Source of the DNA: Massilibacteroides sp.
GTDB taxonomy: Bacteria > Bacteroidota > Bacteroidia > Bacteroidales > Tannerellaceae
Length of the DNA: 64,000 nucleotides
Assembly (NCBI GenBank): GCA_028708075.1
Contig: JAQVZS010000001.1
Location: forward strand, 143,319 to 207,318
Direction of reading: 5' to 3'
Shown here: one piece after another, positions 17,133 through 26,608 of the stretch
How positions within the stretch are numbered: position 1 is the stretch's first letter
How the letters are laid out: each line of letters opens with the position of its first letter
Notes under the pieces: generated by a model
What the model was told of the DNA's origin: nothing
The model's input: the letters and a program-made list of their open reading frames with translations, nothing else
Database searches by the model: none
Program-made: the position numbers and the translations under genes

Positions 17133-18518
17133 TTATTTATTTTTTACTATTTGTGCCATTAATTCGGCTTCACATACTAATTTTTCTCCTACAAAAACAT
17201 GTCCTTTCATGGACGAGATCCCTCTTCGGATCGGAGCTAATAATTCGAGACGGAAAAATAACGTATCTCCCGGGACGACCATTTGCCTGAATTTTACGCC
17301 GTCAATCTTCATAAAATAAGTCGAATAACGTTCCGGTTCTTCAACAGAGTTTAGTACAAGAAGTCCGCCGATTTGTGCCATGGCCTCTACTAACAAAACG
17401 CCAGGCATAATAGGCTCTTGCGGAAAATGCCCTTGAAAGAAAGGTTCGTTTACCGTTACATTTTTAATGCCAACAATCCGTTCATCTCCCAACTCAATGA
17501 TTTTATCCACCAACAAGAATGGATAGCGGTGAGGCAATAGTTCTTTAATTCTGTTTATATCCATTACCGGTGGGATATTGGGATTATAAACAGGGGCCTG
17601 TATTTCGTTTAATTTAATATCTTTTCGGATCAGTTTCGCTAATTGATTATTGATTTTATGTCCTGGACGCGTGGCAATAATCCGTCCTTTAATTGGTTTG
17701 CCGATTAAAGCCAGGTCACCAATCACATCAATCAGTTTATGTCTGGCCGGTTCATTATCGAATGCTAAAGGTTTATTGTTGATGTACCCTAATTGATCAA
17801 TATTCTTGCGCGGGATATTTAATTTGTCTGCCAATTCATCCAGCGATTCTTGAGCAATCTTTTGGTCATAGATTACAATCGCATTATCTAAATCGCCTCC
17901 TTTAATCAGATTGTTTTTAAGAAGCATTTCCACTTCTCTGACAAAAACGAACGTTCTGGAAGCGGCTATTTGATCGGCAAATTCAGATAAATCATTCAAG
18001 GTTGCGAACTGGTTCGACAACACAGGCGAATTAAACGAAATCAATGTATGTACGCTAAAACTGTCGTCCGGTAAGAGAATCAAGGAAGAACCGGTCTCGT
18101 CATCTTTTACCTCTATTTTTTGTTTAACGATGTAATAATCTTTAGGCGCGTTTTGTTCCACTATTCCGGAATCAATAATCCCTTGTGTGAAATAGTATGA
18201 ACTTCCGTCTAGAATTGGGAATTCCGGCGCGTCAACTTCGATCAGGCAATTATCTATTTCGAAGGCATATAACGCAGCCATTGCATGTTCAATCGTACTG
18301 ACTTGTATTCCGCTTTTCGAAATAACCGTACCTCTTTGCGTATTGACTACATTTTCCGCGAGCGCATCCACTACCGGTGAATCTTCCAGATCAATACGTT
18401 TAACTTTGTACCCATGGTTTTCAGGGGCAGGATTAAACGTAATATGTATATCCAATCCGGTATGTAATCCCTTACCTTCGAGCGAAAAGCTTTTCGCAAG
18501 CGTTTTCTGTTTTTGCAT
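17133..18518 (-). CDS. lpxC/fabZ: Bifunctional UDP-3-O-acyl-N-acetylglucosamine deacetylase / 3-hydroxyacyl-ACP dehydratase
   Basis: A fused 461-residue protein. Residues 1 to about 300 are LpxC, the zinc deacetylase that commits UDP-acyl-GlcNAc to lipid A: GKGLHTG at the N-terminus, the zinc-ligand region STIEHAMAAL, APEFPILDGSS and RHKLIDVIGDLALIG with the further His and Asp ligands. From about residue 315 the protein is FabZ, the dehydratase of fatty-acid elongation, with LLPHRYPFLLVD (catalytic His), GHFPQEPIMPGVLLVEAMAQ and the hot-dog strands beyond. The fusion is known from Bacteroidota and places two enzymes that compete for 3-hydroxyacyl-ACP flux in one chain. The gene is 16 bases after lpxD and 10 before lpxA. 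Confidence 0.96.
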   Translation of the reverse strand: MQKQKTLAKSFSLEGKGLHTGLDIHITFNPAPENHGYKVKRIDLEDSPVVDALAENVVNTQRGTVISKSGIQVSTIEHAMAALYAFEIDNCLIEVDAPEFPILDGSSYYFTQGIIDSGIVEQNAPKDYYIVKQKIEVKDDETGSSLILLPDDSFSVHTLISFNSPVLSNQFATLNDLSEFADQIAASRTFVFVREVEMLLKNNLIKGGDLDNAIVIYDQKIAQESLDELADKLNIPRKNIDQLGYINNKPLAFDNEPARHKLIDVIGDLALIGKPIKGRIIATRPGHKINNQLAKLIRKDIKLNEIQAPVYNPNIPPVMDINRIKELLPHRYPFLLVDKIIELGDERIVGIKNVTVNEPFFQGHFPQEPIMPGVLLVEAMAQIGGLLVLNSVEEPERYSTYFMKIDGVKFRQMVVPGDTLFFRLELLAPIRRGISSMKGHVFVGEKLVCEAELMAQIVKNK

Positions 18519-18534
18519 ACTTTCGTTAATTGTA

Positions 18535-19575
18535 TTATTTGTTTTTTTCTTGTTTCAATAATTCTATTTCCCGTTGTAACTCACCGATTGTACGGTATAT
18601 TTCCGGTAATTTCCCGAATACCGCGCTTGAACGGAAAAATAATTTTGAGTCTATTGCCGGAGTCCCTAATATGGTTCTTCCTTCTTTAACACGACTGTGA
18701 ACTCCTGCCTGTGCACCGATAGATACGTTGTCTTCTATTTTAATATGTCCTGCCAATCCGGCTTGTCCTCCAAACATACAATGTTTCCCTATTTTAACGG
18801 ATCCGGCTATTCCGGTTTGGGCAGCCATAACCGTATTTTCTCCCACTTCAACATTGTGCCCGATTTGTACCAAGTTGTCTAATTTAACACCTTTCCGGAT
18901 GATTGTAGAGTCCATCACGGCTCTGTCTATTGTTGTGTTTGCGCCAATTTCAACATCATCTTCGATAACTACATTTCCTAACTGAGGTATTTTTTTATAG
19001 GTTTCTCCTTCCGGTGCAAAACCGAAGCCATCTGCTCCTAAAACAGACCCCGCATGTAAAATACAGTTTTTGCCAATATGGCAATCTCTGTATATGGTAA
19101 CATGCGGATAAATTACCGTGTTTTCTCCGATTGAAACCCGGTCTCCGATATATGCGTAAGGATAGATTTTGCATCCTTTTTTTAAGTTTGTGTTTTCTCC
19201 TACATAAGCGAAATTACCAATATAACACCCGTCTTCGATAGTTGCCGAATTGGCAATATAGGCTGTCGATGCTATTCCTTCTCGGTTCCCCTTCGCTTTT
19301 TCAACTATGTTCATTAAAACAGCTAGAGAAGAATACGCATTTTCCACTCGGATAAGCGTTGCGTTCAACGTTCTTGAAGGGACAAAATCTTTGTTTACTA
19401 AAACAATACTTGCTTTTGTGCCATAAATGTAATGTTCATATTTGGGATTGGCAAGAAAGCTAAGGGTCCCGGGTTTTCCTTCTTCTATTTTGGAAAAATT
19501 ACTCACTTTCACATCGGGATTGCCCTCGATAACCCCACTTAAAACATTTGCTATCTCTTGAGCCGAAAACTCCAT
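18535..19575 (-). CDS. lpxD: UDP-3-O-(3-hydroxyacyl)glucosamine N-acyltransferase
   Basis: Third enzyme of lipid A synthesis, 346 residues: it adds the N-linked hydroxyacyl chain. An N-terminal uridine-binding domain ([18 protein letters not shown] ... [10 protein letters not shown]) precedes a long beta-helix of hexapeptide repeats. The catalytic histidine lies in [16 protein letters not shown], and [27 protein letters not shown] and [12 protein letters not shown] are LpxD signatures. A C-terminal coiled helix ([15 protein letters not shown]) completes it. It leads the lpx operon; the 96 bases upstream contain no strong promoter match. Confidence 0.96.
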   Translation of the reverse strand: MEFSAQEIANVLSGVIEGNPDVKVSNFSKIEEGKPGTLSFLANPKYEHYIYGTKASIVLVNKDFVPSRTLNATLIRVENAYSSLAVLMNIVEKAKGNREGIASTAYIANSATIEDGCYIGNFAYVGENTNLKKGCKIYPYAYIGDRVSIGENTVIYPHVTIYRDCHIGKNCILHAGSVLGADGFGFAPEGETYKKIPQLGNVVIEDDVEIGANTTIDRAVMDSTIIRKGVKLDNLVQIGHNVEVGENTVMAAQTGIAGSVKIGKHCMFGGQAGLAGHIKIEDNVSIGAQAGVHSRVKEGRTILGTPAIDSKLFFRSSAVFGKLPEIYRTIGELQREIELLKQEKNK

Positions 19576-19671
19576 TATACGAATATTTGAGGTATATAAT
19601 CTTGTTTATTAATTACTATCTTAAAAAAGATAGCTTGCAAATTTGGGAAAAATATTGGAATCCGCCTCTAT

Positions 19672-20508
19672 CTATTCTTGAATAATTTGCTTATTCCGTA
19701 GATATACGGACATTTCCTGTTGTATAACAGCTGCTTCTTTTCGGGCGGATTCCGCGAATCCATCCGACGAATCTGCGTATATAATCGCTCTGGAGGAATT
19801 GACTAATAGGCTGCAGTTTTTATTCATTCCGTATTCCGCAACTTCTTTCAAGTTGCCTCCTTGTGCTCCAACGCCTGGAACCAGAAGAAAATGTTCCGGA
19901 ACTAATTTGCGTACCGTTTCGAATGTACGTCCGTGTGTAGCCCCTACGACAAACATCAGTTGTTCTTTGCTTGCCCAATTTTGTGATTTTTTCAGGACCG
20001 CCTCGAAAAGCATGACCCCTTCCTGATCTTTAATCAATTGGAAATCGCCCGAACCTTTATTCGAAGTCAGGGCAAGCAAAATCACCCAACTTTCCGGATA
20101 AAGTAAAAAAGGTTTGACACTGTCTTCCCCCATGTACGGCGCCACGGTGACGGCGTTTACTTTCATATGATCAAAAAATGAACGCGCGTACATTTCGGAT
20201 GTGTTGCCGATATCTCCGCGTTTCGCATCCGCGATTATAAACTGATCCGGATAATTCTCCCGAATATAGGCAATTGTTTTTCCTAACGAAATCAATCCGG
20301 CAACTCCGGTACTCTCATAAAATGCCAGATTTGGCTTATAAGCCACACAATAGGGAGCCGTAGCATCGATGATCGCTCTGTTAAAAGTAAATACGGGATC
20401 TTCTTCTTTTAAAAGGTGCGAAGGAATCTTTTTAATGTCCGTGTCTAATCCCACACACAAGAAAGACTGTTTCCGTTTTATGTTTTCAATTAATTCTTGT
20501 CTTGTCAT
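19672..20508 (-). CDS. pyrF: Orotidine 5'-phosphate decarboxylase (type 2)
   Basis: Final step of de novo UMP synthesis, 278 residues, TIM-barrel. The N-terminus [15 protein letters not shown], the segment [12 protein letters not shown], the catalytic [21 protein letters not shown], the [13 protein letters not shown] loop and the phosphate-binding PGVGAQGG are typical of the longer type-2 OMP decarboxylase subfamily found in Bacteroidota and actinobacteria. It follows prfA and a small ORF on the same strand, in the purM-prfA-pyrF order that I recall from other Bacteroidales, so it should share a transcript with purM. Confidence 0.96.
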   Translation of the reverse strand: MTRQELIENIKRKQSFLCVGLDTDIKKIPSHLLKEEDPVFTFNRAIIDATAPYCVAYKPNLAFYESTGVAGLISLGKTIAYIRENYPDQFIIADAKRGDIGNTSEMYARSFFDHMKVNAVTVAPYMGEDSVKPFLLYPESWVILLALTSNKGSGDFQLIKDQEGVMLFEAVLKKSQNWASKEQLMFVVGATHGRTFETVRKLVPEHFLLVPGVGAQGGNLKEVAEYGMNKNCSLLVNSSRAIIYADSSDGFAESARKEAAVIQQEMSVYLRNKQIIQE

Positions 20509-20530
20509 TTATTTATTAAAATTTATTTTT

Positions 20531-20725
20531 TCACACTTCATGGGTTGAATTCAGTATCCTTTTATCAACAATGACCTTAGTAGCGTCTTTAGTGTTTGTT
20601 TGCGAATAGCTTCCTCCTCCTAACGTCCTATTTCCCATTTTCTGTTGTATCTGTGTTCCTTTCTGTACTTGGATGTCGAACATCGTGATAAAACAAAAGC
20701 TTGCTAATAATAGAATTTGTTTCAT
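20531..20725 (-). CDS. Small putative secreted protein between prfA and pyrF (hypothetical)
   Basis: A 64-residue ORF exactly filling the prfA-pyrF gap: it starts 20 bases after prfA and ends 22 bases before pyrF. Residues 1-15 (MKQILLLASFCFITM) look like a short signal peptide or membrane segment and the rest is polar, with a glycine/serine/threonine stretch and a basic patch. I do not recognise a family. The neat operon spacing and signal-like N-terminus favour a real gene; the short length and lack of a known homologue argue caution. Confidence 0.45.
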   Translation of the reverse strand: MKQILLLASFCFITMFDIQVQKGTQIQQKMGNRTLGGGSYSQTNTKDATKVIVDKRILNSTHEV

Positions 20726-20745
20726 GATCGTAATGGATAATAAGT

Positions 20746-21831
20746 TTAGAGTTTCGCCTCTTTCAGCCTTTCCGCATTCTCGGCAATAATCAGTTTGTCG
20801 ATCACCTCCTGAATATTTCCGTCCATGAACGAAGATAAATTATAAATCGTGTAATTGATCCGGTGATCCGTAACACGTCCTTGTGGATAATTATAGGTAC
20901 GTATTTTGGCGGAACGGTCTCCCGAAGAAACCATTGTTTTCCTTTTTCCGGCTATTTCGTCTAAGTATTTCTGATGTTCCATATTATATATACGGCTTCT
21001 CAGCTCAATTAGAGCCTTGGCTTTGTTTTTTAACTGCGATTTTTCGTCTTGGCATTGAACCGTGATCCCGGTCGGAATATGAACCAACCGTACGGCTGAA
21101 TAAGTTGTGTTCACCGATTGTCCGCCATGTCCGGAAGCACAAAAAATATCCGTGCGGATATCCGATTCCTTGATTTCGACATCAAATTCGTCTGCTTCCG
21201 GGAAAACGGCGACTGTCGCCGCCGACGTATGCACCCTTCCCTGAGTCTCTGTTTGAGGAATGCGCTGTACGCGATGCACGCCGGACTCGTATTTCAACGT
21301 TCCGTATACATTATCACCTGTGACTACGAAGATCACTTCTTTAAACCCTCCTGAGGTTCCTTCAGTGTTGCTGGTCTGTTCGATTTTCCAGCCCTTGCTT
21401 TCGCAATACTTGACATACATACGATATAAGTCGCCAGCAAACAACGCGGCCTCATCGCCCCCAGTTCCCCCTCTTATCTCAACAATCGCATTTTTGTCGT
21501 CTTGCGGATCGGCTGGAATAAGCAACAGTTTAATTTTTTCCTCTAATTCAGGAATACGTGTGCTACAAATTTCTAATTCCTCCCGGGCTATTTCTTTCAT
21601 CTCAGTATCCTGTTCAGTTTCCAGAACCGCCCTTGCTTCTTTCAATCCGTCCAATGTCTGGATATATTCCAGCCGTGCCTTGTTAATTTTCTCCAGTTCG
21701 TGATATTCCTTGTTCAGTTTCACGAACCGTTTCATATCCGCAATCACAGCCGGATCTGTAATCAATGTAGCCACTTCTTCAAACCGACTGACCAAACCAT
21801 TCAGTCTTGTCAATAAATCATTTTCTGCCAT
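20746..21831 (-). CDS. prfA: Peptide chain release factor 1
   Basis: Class I release factor for UAA and UAG, 361 residues. The peptidyl-hydrolysis motif GGQ is in [18 protein letters not shown], and the stop-codon-reading PxT tripeptide appears as PQT in [20 protein letters not shown] (PAT in E. coli), so RF1 rather than RF2 (SPF) is indicated. The N-terminal helical domain and C-terminal basic segment ([20 protein letters not shown]) are present. It lies 8 bases after purM on the same strand. No programmed frameshift is present. Confidence 0.97.
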   Translation of the reverse strand: MAENDLLTRLNGLVSRFEEVATLITDPAVIADMKRFVKLNKEYHELEKINKARLEYIQTLDGLKEARAVLETEQDTEMKEIAREELEICSTRIPELEEKIKLLLIPADPQDDKNAIVEIRGGTGGDEAALFAGDLYRMYVKYCESKGWKIEQTSNTEGTSGGFKEVIFVVTGDNVYGTLKYESGVHRVQRIPQTETQGRVHTSAATVAVFPEADEFDVEIKESDIRTDIFCASGHGGQSVNTTYSAVRLVHIPTGITVQCQDEKSQLKNKAKALIELRSRIYNMEHQKYLDEIAGKRKTMVSSGDRSAKIRTYNYPQGRVTDHRINYTIYNLSSFMDGNIQEVIDKLIIAENAERLKEAKL

Positions 21832-21839
21832 TCGCTTAC

Positions 21840-23009
21840 TTAATAATAAAGGAAGCGTCCTTTTTCGCTTTCAATTATTAATTCATTCTTTTTTGCGTCT
21901 TCTACAAAACCTACGATTTGTGCTTCGACGCCGAACGATTTACTGATGGAAATAATTTTTTCAGCATATTCCGGTAGCACATATATTTCCATCCGGTGCC
22001 CCATGTTGAACACTTTATACATTTCGTCCCACGCCGTTTTGCTTTGTTCTTGAATAATGCGGAAAAGCGGCGGAATAGGGAATAGGTTGTTCTTTGTAAC
22101 CCGTTTATTTTTTACAAAATGCATGATTTTCGTTTGCGCTCCTCCCGAACAATGTACCATTCCGTGGATTTGCGGACGTAGTTCGTCCAAAACCTTCTTA
22201 ATGATCGGGGCATAGGTGCGGGTAGGAGAGAGTACAAGCTTGCCGGCATTGATATCCAGGTCTTCTATTTGGTCGGTTAATTTCAACCTTCCCGAATAGA
22301 CTAAATCTTCCGGGACGTTTGCATCGTAACTTTCCGGATAATTCTCTGCCAGATAATGCGCAAAAACATCATGGCGTGCCGATGTGAGTCCGTTACTTCC
22401 CATGCCTCCATTATACGTTTTTTCGTAAGTAGCCTGTCCGCTTGATGCAAGTCCGACGATTACATCGCCCCCTTGAATATGTTTATTGTCGATCACATCC
22501 ATTCGTCTCATCCGACAGGTTACGGTGCTATCCACAATGATCGTTCGTACTACATCACCTACATCCGCCGTTTCACCGCCTGTTGCATAGCACCCCACGC
22601 CGAGTTCCCGCAATTCCGCCAGCAATTCGTCCGTACCGTTGATAATTGCCGAAATCACTTCTCCGGGAATTAGCAATTTGTTCCGTCCGATTGTCGATGA
22701 CACCAAAATATTATCTGTGGCACCGACACAAAGCAGATCATCGATATTCATAATCAGCGCGTCCTGTGCAATTCCTTTCCATACGGACAAGTCGCCGGTT
22801 TCTTTCCAGTAAAGATAAGCTAGCGACGATTTCGTCCCAGCCCCGTCCGCATGCATGATATTGCAATAGTCCGGGTCACCCCCCAGAATATCTGGAATAA
22901 CCTTACAAAAAGCCTGGTGAAACAGTCCTTTATCAATATTTTTTATGGCATTGTGTACATCCTCTTTAGACGCCGAAACGCCACGCATATTATAACGCTG
23001 GTTGTCCAT
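21840..23009 (-). CDS. purM: Phosphoribosylformylglycinamidine cyclo-ligase (AIR synthase) family
   Basis: A 389-residue member of the PurM/AIR synthase ATP-grasp-independent family, expected to convert FGAM to AIR in purine synthesis. Visible features are the [20 protein letters not shown] substrate loop, the [28 protein letters not shown] dimer/ATP segment, [19 protein letters not shown] and the C-terminal [17 protein letters not shown]. It is longer and more divergent than E. coli PurM (345), the usual form in Bacteroidota. It heads purM-prfA-pyrF; a TACATTTG promoter element sits 20 bases upstream. Confidence 0.9.
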   Translation of the reverse strand: MDNQRYNMRGVSASKEDVHNAIKNIDKGLFHQAFCKVIPDILGGDPDYCNIMHADGAGTKSSLAYLYWKETGDLSVWKGIAQDALIMNIDDLLCVGATDNILVSSTIGRNKLLIPGEVISAIINGTDELLAELRELGVGCYATGGETADVGDVVRTIIVDSTVTCRMRRMDVIDNKHIQGGDVIVGLASSGQATYEKTYNGGMGSNGLTSARHDVFAHYLAENYPESYDANVPEDLVYSGRLKLTDQIEDLDINAGKLVLSPTRTYAPIIKKVLDELRPQIHGMVHCSGGAQTKIMHFVKNKRVTKNNLFPIPPLFRIIQEQSKTAWDEMYKVFNMGHRMEIYVLPEYAEKIISISKSFGVEAQIVGFVEDAKKNELIIESEKGRFLYY

Positions 23010-23029
23010 TGTTGTTTTTCTTTGGAATG

Positions 23030-23037
23030 CAAATGTA
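23030..23037 (-). promoter_or_regulatory. -7 element of the purM-prfA-pyrF operon
   Basis: Minus strand TACATTTG matches TAnnTTTG, 20 bases before the purM start. No clear -33 TTTG. Confidence 0.45.
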
Positions 23038-23159
23038 ATATATTTCTATCACTTATCGTATGTGTCTTGAGGTAACAGAGGAATTTCTCCCGAGCAAAGA
23101 TTTATTTCTTCGATAATATATATATATTTCTTCGTTATCATTTATTTTTTACATCTCGG

Positions 23160-23225
23160 AGAGTTTTTATTTTGATAACTGTGGTAATTATTTTCTACAA
23201 TTGTGATAATTATTTTCGACAACTG
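23160..23225. repeat. 22-bp tandem repeats upstream of purM
   Basis: Two adjacent 22-base units, TGGTAATTATTTTCTACAATTG (23182-23203) and TGATAATTATTTTCGACAACTG (23204-23225), agree at 19 of 22 positions. A third, weaker copy (23160-23181, ending TTTTGATAACTG) precedes them. The period of two helical turns places each unit on the same DNA face, as expected for a cooperative protein-binding site. They lie about 170-215 bases upstream of purM and about 105 bases beyond the end of the glucosaminidase gene. Confidence 0.6.
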
Positions 23226-23331
23226 TTTAAAGAAAAAAAGATCATGGAGGAGAAATTTTTTTATCCGGGTGATTAAAAACTTTCAAAAGGACGTTTTTAA
23301 TTTATTATGCTTTTGGATTTTGGGGCAGGGG

Positions 23332-24240
23332 TTACCGTAGTTTTAGAACATCTCCTTCTTCCGGAATATAATCCCCCTTTTTCTTATTCATTTTATAGAG
23401 GCTTTTCAGTCGGATCCCATATTTTTGGGAAATACTATGCATGGATTCGCCGACTTGTATCACATGATCGTAATAAGGTTTGTCTGCTTTCTTTTTCTTC
23501 TTTTGCAGATAAATGATATCTCCTTTTTGAAGTGGAAAGTCGGTGGGTACTTCGTTATATTTTTGTAAGTCTTTCGGTTTAAAGCCCAGGTCGTAGGCGA
23601 TATCTTCGAAACTGTCGTTTTCCCGCGCATAGATATAAATCAATCCGTGAGTTTTAAAGATATCCCGTATCAGTACTGGTCTGGAGGAAGACGTGGAGTT
23701 TGTTCTTTTCGCGTTTACCTGCGAATCGAATTTGTACAATTCATAATCCTCAATCATTTTTATCAGTTTGTTGGCGTAGGCTTTATCGGTCGCATAGCCA
23801 CTTTTTTGCAGTCCTCTTGCCCAACCCTTGTAATCTTTACGGTTTAGCGAAAACAAGTGGGCATAACGTGGGCGTTGGGTCAGGAATAAGGCATGGTCTT
23901 CGTACGAATCTTCCACCCGTTTGTATTTCCGGAAACATTCTCCGCGATAATCGTCGTCATGGTATGTCCGTCCGCCTTTCCAGTCGTTATGACATTTTAT
24001 GCCGAAATGGTTATTCGATTTACGGGCCAACTCACTTAGACCTGCACCCGATTCCAAAATTCCCTGTGCTAAGGTAATGCTGGCAGGTATTCCGTATTTA
24101 TTCTGATGCTTGATGGCGATGTAATTATACTGGTCGATATATTTTATATAAGATTTGTTCTTTCGTTGTGCTTCTGCAGAAAGGCTACATAGAATGAAGG
24201 TCGATATGAACAGAAAATAGAACGGTATTTTGTTTCTCAT
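23332..24240 (-). CDS. Mannosyl-glycoprotein endo-beta-N-acetylglucosaminidase family (GH73) with two LysM domains
   Basis: Secreted peptidoglycan hydrolase of about 302 residues. The ATG at 24240 (MRNKIPFYFLFISTFILCSLSAEA) gives a proper signal peptide, better than the 10-residue longer ORF start. The GH73 domain shows IPASITLAQGILESGAGLSELARKSNNHFGIKC with the catalytic glutamate, and RPRYAHLFSLNRKDYKGWARGLQKSGYATDKAYANKLIK. Two LysM repeats follow (LIYIYARENDSFEDIAYDLGF; HVIQVGESMHSISQKYGI), which bind GlcNAc chains. It should cleave the glycan strand during growth or division. Alone on its strand. Confidence 0.92.
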   Translation of the reverse strand: MRNKIPFYFLFISTFILCSLSAEAQRKNKSYIKYIDQYNYIAIKHQNKYGIPASITLAQGILESGAGLSELARKSNNHFGIKCHNDWKGGRTYHDDDYRGECFRKYKRVEDSYEDHALFLTQRPRYAHLFSLNRKDYKGWARGLQKSGYATDKAYANKLIKMIEDYELYKFDSQVNAKRTNSTSSSRPVLIRDIFKTHGLIYIYARENDSFEDIAYDLGFKPKDLQKYNEVPTDFPLQKGDIIYLQKKKKKADKPYYDHVIQVGESMHSISQKYGIRLKSLYKMNKKKGDYIPEEGDVLKLR

Positions 24241-24398
24241 GATTTGTCGTTTAATCATCTTCTCGGGCAAAGATAATGATTTCTCCGTATAATTTTTTTT
24301 GTATTGCTTTTCCCTTTATGAATATATTTATGGGTTATCGATTTCTTTTCTTTGTTTTTAATTATCTTCGTTCGATTAAATATCATTTATTATACACA

Positions 24399-25679
24399 AT
24401 GGAAATTGTCATTATTGTTGGTTTGATTTTATTGAACGGACTTTTGTCCATGTCTGAGATCGCTCTTGTTACCGCACGTAAATCAAAACTTGAAATCGAA
24501 GCCAAAAAAGGAGAAAAGTCGGCACAGGTTGCATTGACTTTAATGAGCAAACCCGATACTTTCTTTTCGACGATACAAATCGGTATTACGCTGATTGGTA
24601 TTTTAACCGGGTTGTATTCCGGAGAGGCGTTTGCTTCCGATTTGGCAGAATTAGTTAAACAAATTCCTTTTTTTGCTCCGTATGCTTTGGGGCTATCAAA
24701 GACACTGATCGTGATTGTCGTGACTTACGCAACGTTGGTTCTGGGTGAATTAGTCCCGAAAAGGTTGGGCATGGGAAAGTCTGAAGTGATAGCCAAAATA
24801 ATGGCTCGTCCGATGTCTGTCTTATCCTATTTGACTTCGCCTTTTGTCTGGTTACTTTCTGTCAGTACCAATCTGGTATTGAATATAATGGGGGTGAAGA
24901 CGATGGACGAAAACAAGGTGACGGAGGAAGAAATTAAAGCCATTGTAAAAGAAGGATTGGACGACGGAGAAGTACAGGAAGTCGAGCAGGATATTGTGGA
25001 GCGGGTTTTTAATTTGGGCGACCGCGACATCGGTTCGATTATGACGCATCGTGCCGAACTGGTTTGGCTTGACATATCCGACACGCGTGAGGCAATTAAA
25101 GAAAAAGTGAAAGAACATTTATTTAATATTTATCCGGTAACGGCCGATAAGTTTGATAATGTATTAGGCGTGGTTTCGCTGAAAGATTTGTTTTTGAAAT
25201 TGGAAGCTCCGGATTTTTCGCTGGCACAAGTTATTCGTCCGGCACAATTCCTTCCGGAAAACCTTAGCGTTTATAATGCTTTGGAACAATTTAAAAACGC
25301 GCGTGTGAAATACAGTCTGGTGACGGACGAGTTCGGTGGAATTCAGGGAATCGTGACGTTAAAAGATATTATGGAAGCATTGGTCGGACAGTTGCCCGAG
25401 ATCGGTGAGGAGCAGGAAATCATTCCGCGCGACGATGGTACTTGGTTGGTTGACGGGCAGTTTTCATTTTACGATTTTCTTGATTATTTCGGTATGGAAG
25501 ATCTTTATGCGGAGCACGACTATAATACGTTAGCCGGGTTGATTCTGGAAATTCTTCAACGGGTGCCCCGGACAGGCGAGAAATTAACCTGGCTTGCGTT
25601 CGAATTTGAGATTGTGGATATGGATGGTGTGCGGATAGATAAAGTGCTGGTGAAAAAGAAAATCGACGGGAAAGAATAG
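24399..25679 (+). CDS. CNNM/CorC-HlyC family membrane protein with CBS pair
   Basis: About 426 residues when started at the ATG at 24399 (MEIVIIVGLILLNGLLSMSEIALV); the longer track start adds an atypical leader. Order: a CNNM/DUF21 domain of three to four helices (1-190, SMSEIALVTARKSKLE, TIQIGITLIGILTGLYSGE, LGELVPKRLGM), two CBS domains (about 205-325, GSIMTHRAELVWLD, YSLVTDEFGGIQGIVTLKDIMEALVGQL) and a CorC_HlyC domain at the C-terminus. Relatives (YtfL, GldE, YugS) are thought to export divalent cations such as Mg2+ or Co2+; the 'hemolysin' label is historical. A good terminator follows. Divergent from the glucosaminidase. Confidence 0.9.
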   Translation: MEIVIIVGLILLNGLLSMSEIALVTARKSKLEIEAKKGEKSAQVALTLMSKPDTFFSTIQIGITLIGILTGLYSGEAFASDLAELVKQIPFFAPYALGLSKTLIVIVVTYATLVLGELVPKRLGMGKSEVIAKIMARPMSVLSYLTSPFVWLLSVSTNLVLNIMGVKTMDENKVTEEEIKAIVKEGLDDGEVQEVEQDIVERVFNLGDRDIGSIMTHRAELVWLDISDTREAIKEKVKEHLFNIYPVTADKFDNVLGVVSLKDLFLKLEAPDFSLAQVIRPAQFLPENLSVYNALEQFKNARVKYSLVTDEFGGIQGIVTLKDIMEALVGQLPEIGEEQEIIPRDDGTWLVDGQFSFYDFLDYFGMEDLYAEHDYNTLAGLILEILQRVPRTGEKLTWLAFEFEIVDMDGVRIDKVLVKKKIDGKE

Positions 25680-25760
25680 TACATATTATATATTGTATGA
25701 AATACATGAAGTTGAAATATCTTCGTGTAAAAAATAAGATAATAAAAGTTCAGAAATAGA

Positions 25761-25794
25761 AGGTGTTATCGATGTTGAATAACACCTTTTTTTC
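25761..25794 (+). terminator. Rho-independent terminator after the CNNM gene
   Basis: A 9-bp perfect stem AGGTGTTAT (25761-25769) / ATAACACCT (25779-25787) with a 9-base loop is followed by TTTTTTC. Confidence 0.85.
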
Positions 25795-25826
25795 TTGTAT
25801 ATGTAAAAATAATGTGTTTATATTTG
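25794..25826 (+). promoter_or_regulatory. predicted promoter of the xylose operon
   Basis: CTTG (25794-25797), a 21-base spacer and TATATTTG (25819-25826) fit the Bacteroidota promoter, 25 bases before the regulator gene. Confidence 0.5.
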
Positions 25827-25851
25827 TGGTCTTGATAAGATAGACATACAA

Positions 25852-26589
25852 ATGGAAACACAAGATATTCATGTTGAAATACTCTATCCCCACGTTTCGG
25901 TCGACTGTGTTCTCTTGAGTGTAGTAGAGGATAAGTTATGCGTTCTGTTAGCTGAACTTACCCGCGAAAATGACGTGAAGGGGTTTAAATTGCCCGGCAG
26001 TCTGATTTATGAAACGGAAAATCTGGATCAGGCGGCGTCGCGCATCTTAAAAGAATCTACCGGACTTACACGTATTCCCTTAAAACAGTTCCAAAGTTTC
26101 GGCGATCCGGCCCGTACCACGAATAAAGATGATGTGCACTGGCTGGAGAATGCTTCTAAGCTTAAAGTGGGCAGAATCGTTACTGTGGCCTATTTAGCTT
26201 TATGTAAGGCGCGAAAGCGGACGAATACAAACGAACGTTATAATACGGCTCACTGGATTCCCGTGGATGAACTTCCGCGTCTTTTATTCGACCACAATGA
26301 TATCATCAAGGCGGCGGTGCAGGCTGTCCGGCGTTGGGTAGATGTTGAACCTAAAATTGTATTTGATTATCTGCCTTCAAAATTTACGGTTACCGAACTT
26401 CGCCGTACGTATGAAATTATTTATGATAAGAAACTCGATGTGCGGAATTTCCATAAAAAGATGAATTCTTTCGGTTATATTGTGCCTACGAATGAAATGG
26501 AAGAAGGAGTGCCACATCGATCGGCGCGTTTTTACCGGTTTGATCCGGCGAAATACAAGAAGATCTATTCAAAATTGAGTAATAATTAA
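25852..26589 (+). CDS. xylR: NrtR-like transcriptional regulator of xylose use (Nudix-like + winged helix)
   Basis: A 245-residue protein with an N-terminal Nudix-fold domain (about 5-150) and a C-terminal winged helix-turn-helix (about 165-240, LPSKFTVTELRRTYEIIYDKKLDVRNFHKKM). The Nudix box is degenerate: the REUxEExGU core reads RILKESTGL, so two of the catalytic glutamates are gone, consistent with a sensor rather than a hydrolase. In Bacteroides, related NrtR-family proteins regulate arabinose and xylose genes. It stands first in the xylose cluster, 19 bases before xylB, so it is probably co-transcribed and autoregulated. The ligand, probably xylose or a phosphorylated product, is inferred. 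Confidence 0.85.
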   Translation: METQDIHVEILYPHVSVDCVLLSVVEDKLCVLLAELTRENDVKGFKLPGSLIYETENLDQAASRILKESTGLTRIPLKQFQSFGDPARTTNKDDVHWLENASKLKVGRIVTVAYLALCKARKRTNTNERYNTAHWIPVDELPRLLFDHNDIIKAAVQAVRRWVDVEPKIVFDYLPSKFTVTELRRTYEIIYDKKLDVRNFHKKMNSFGYIVPTNEMEEGVPHRSARFYRFDPAKYKKIYSKLSNN

Positions 26590-26608
26590 TAAATAAGATA
26601 GTATATAT

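Larger units (their letters stand above)
23010..23331. other. intergenic region upstream of purM, 322 bases
   Basis: This AT-rich stretch lies between the purM start and the glucosaminidase stop, both on the minus strand. It holds the purM -7 element near 23030, a TA-dinucleotide run around 23117-23126, the 22-bp tandem repeat at 23182-23225 and a T/A-rich tail before the glucosaminidase stop. I see no gene, tRNA or clear terminator hairpin. Confidence 0.6.

Noticed and set aside
17133-18518. LpxC-FabZ fusion as a novelty
   Set aside because: The fusion is a known trait of Bacteroidota, so it is annotated but not presented as new.
23160-23225. CRISPR array
   Set aside because: The repeats are directly adjacent without spacers and only two to three in number.
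24276-24398. Longer start of the CNNM gene
   Set aside because: The added 41 residues are not typical of the family; MEIVIIVGLILLNGLLSMSE starts properly at 24399.
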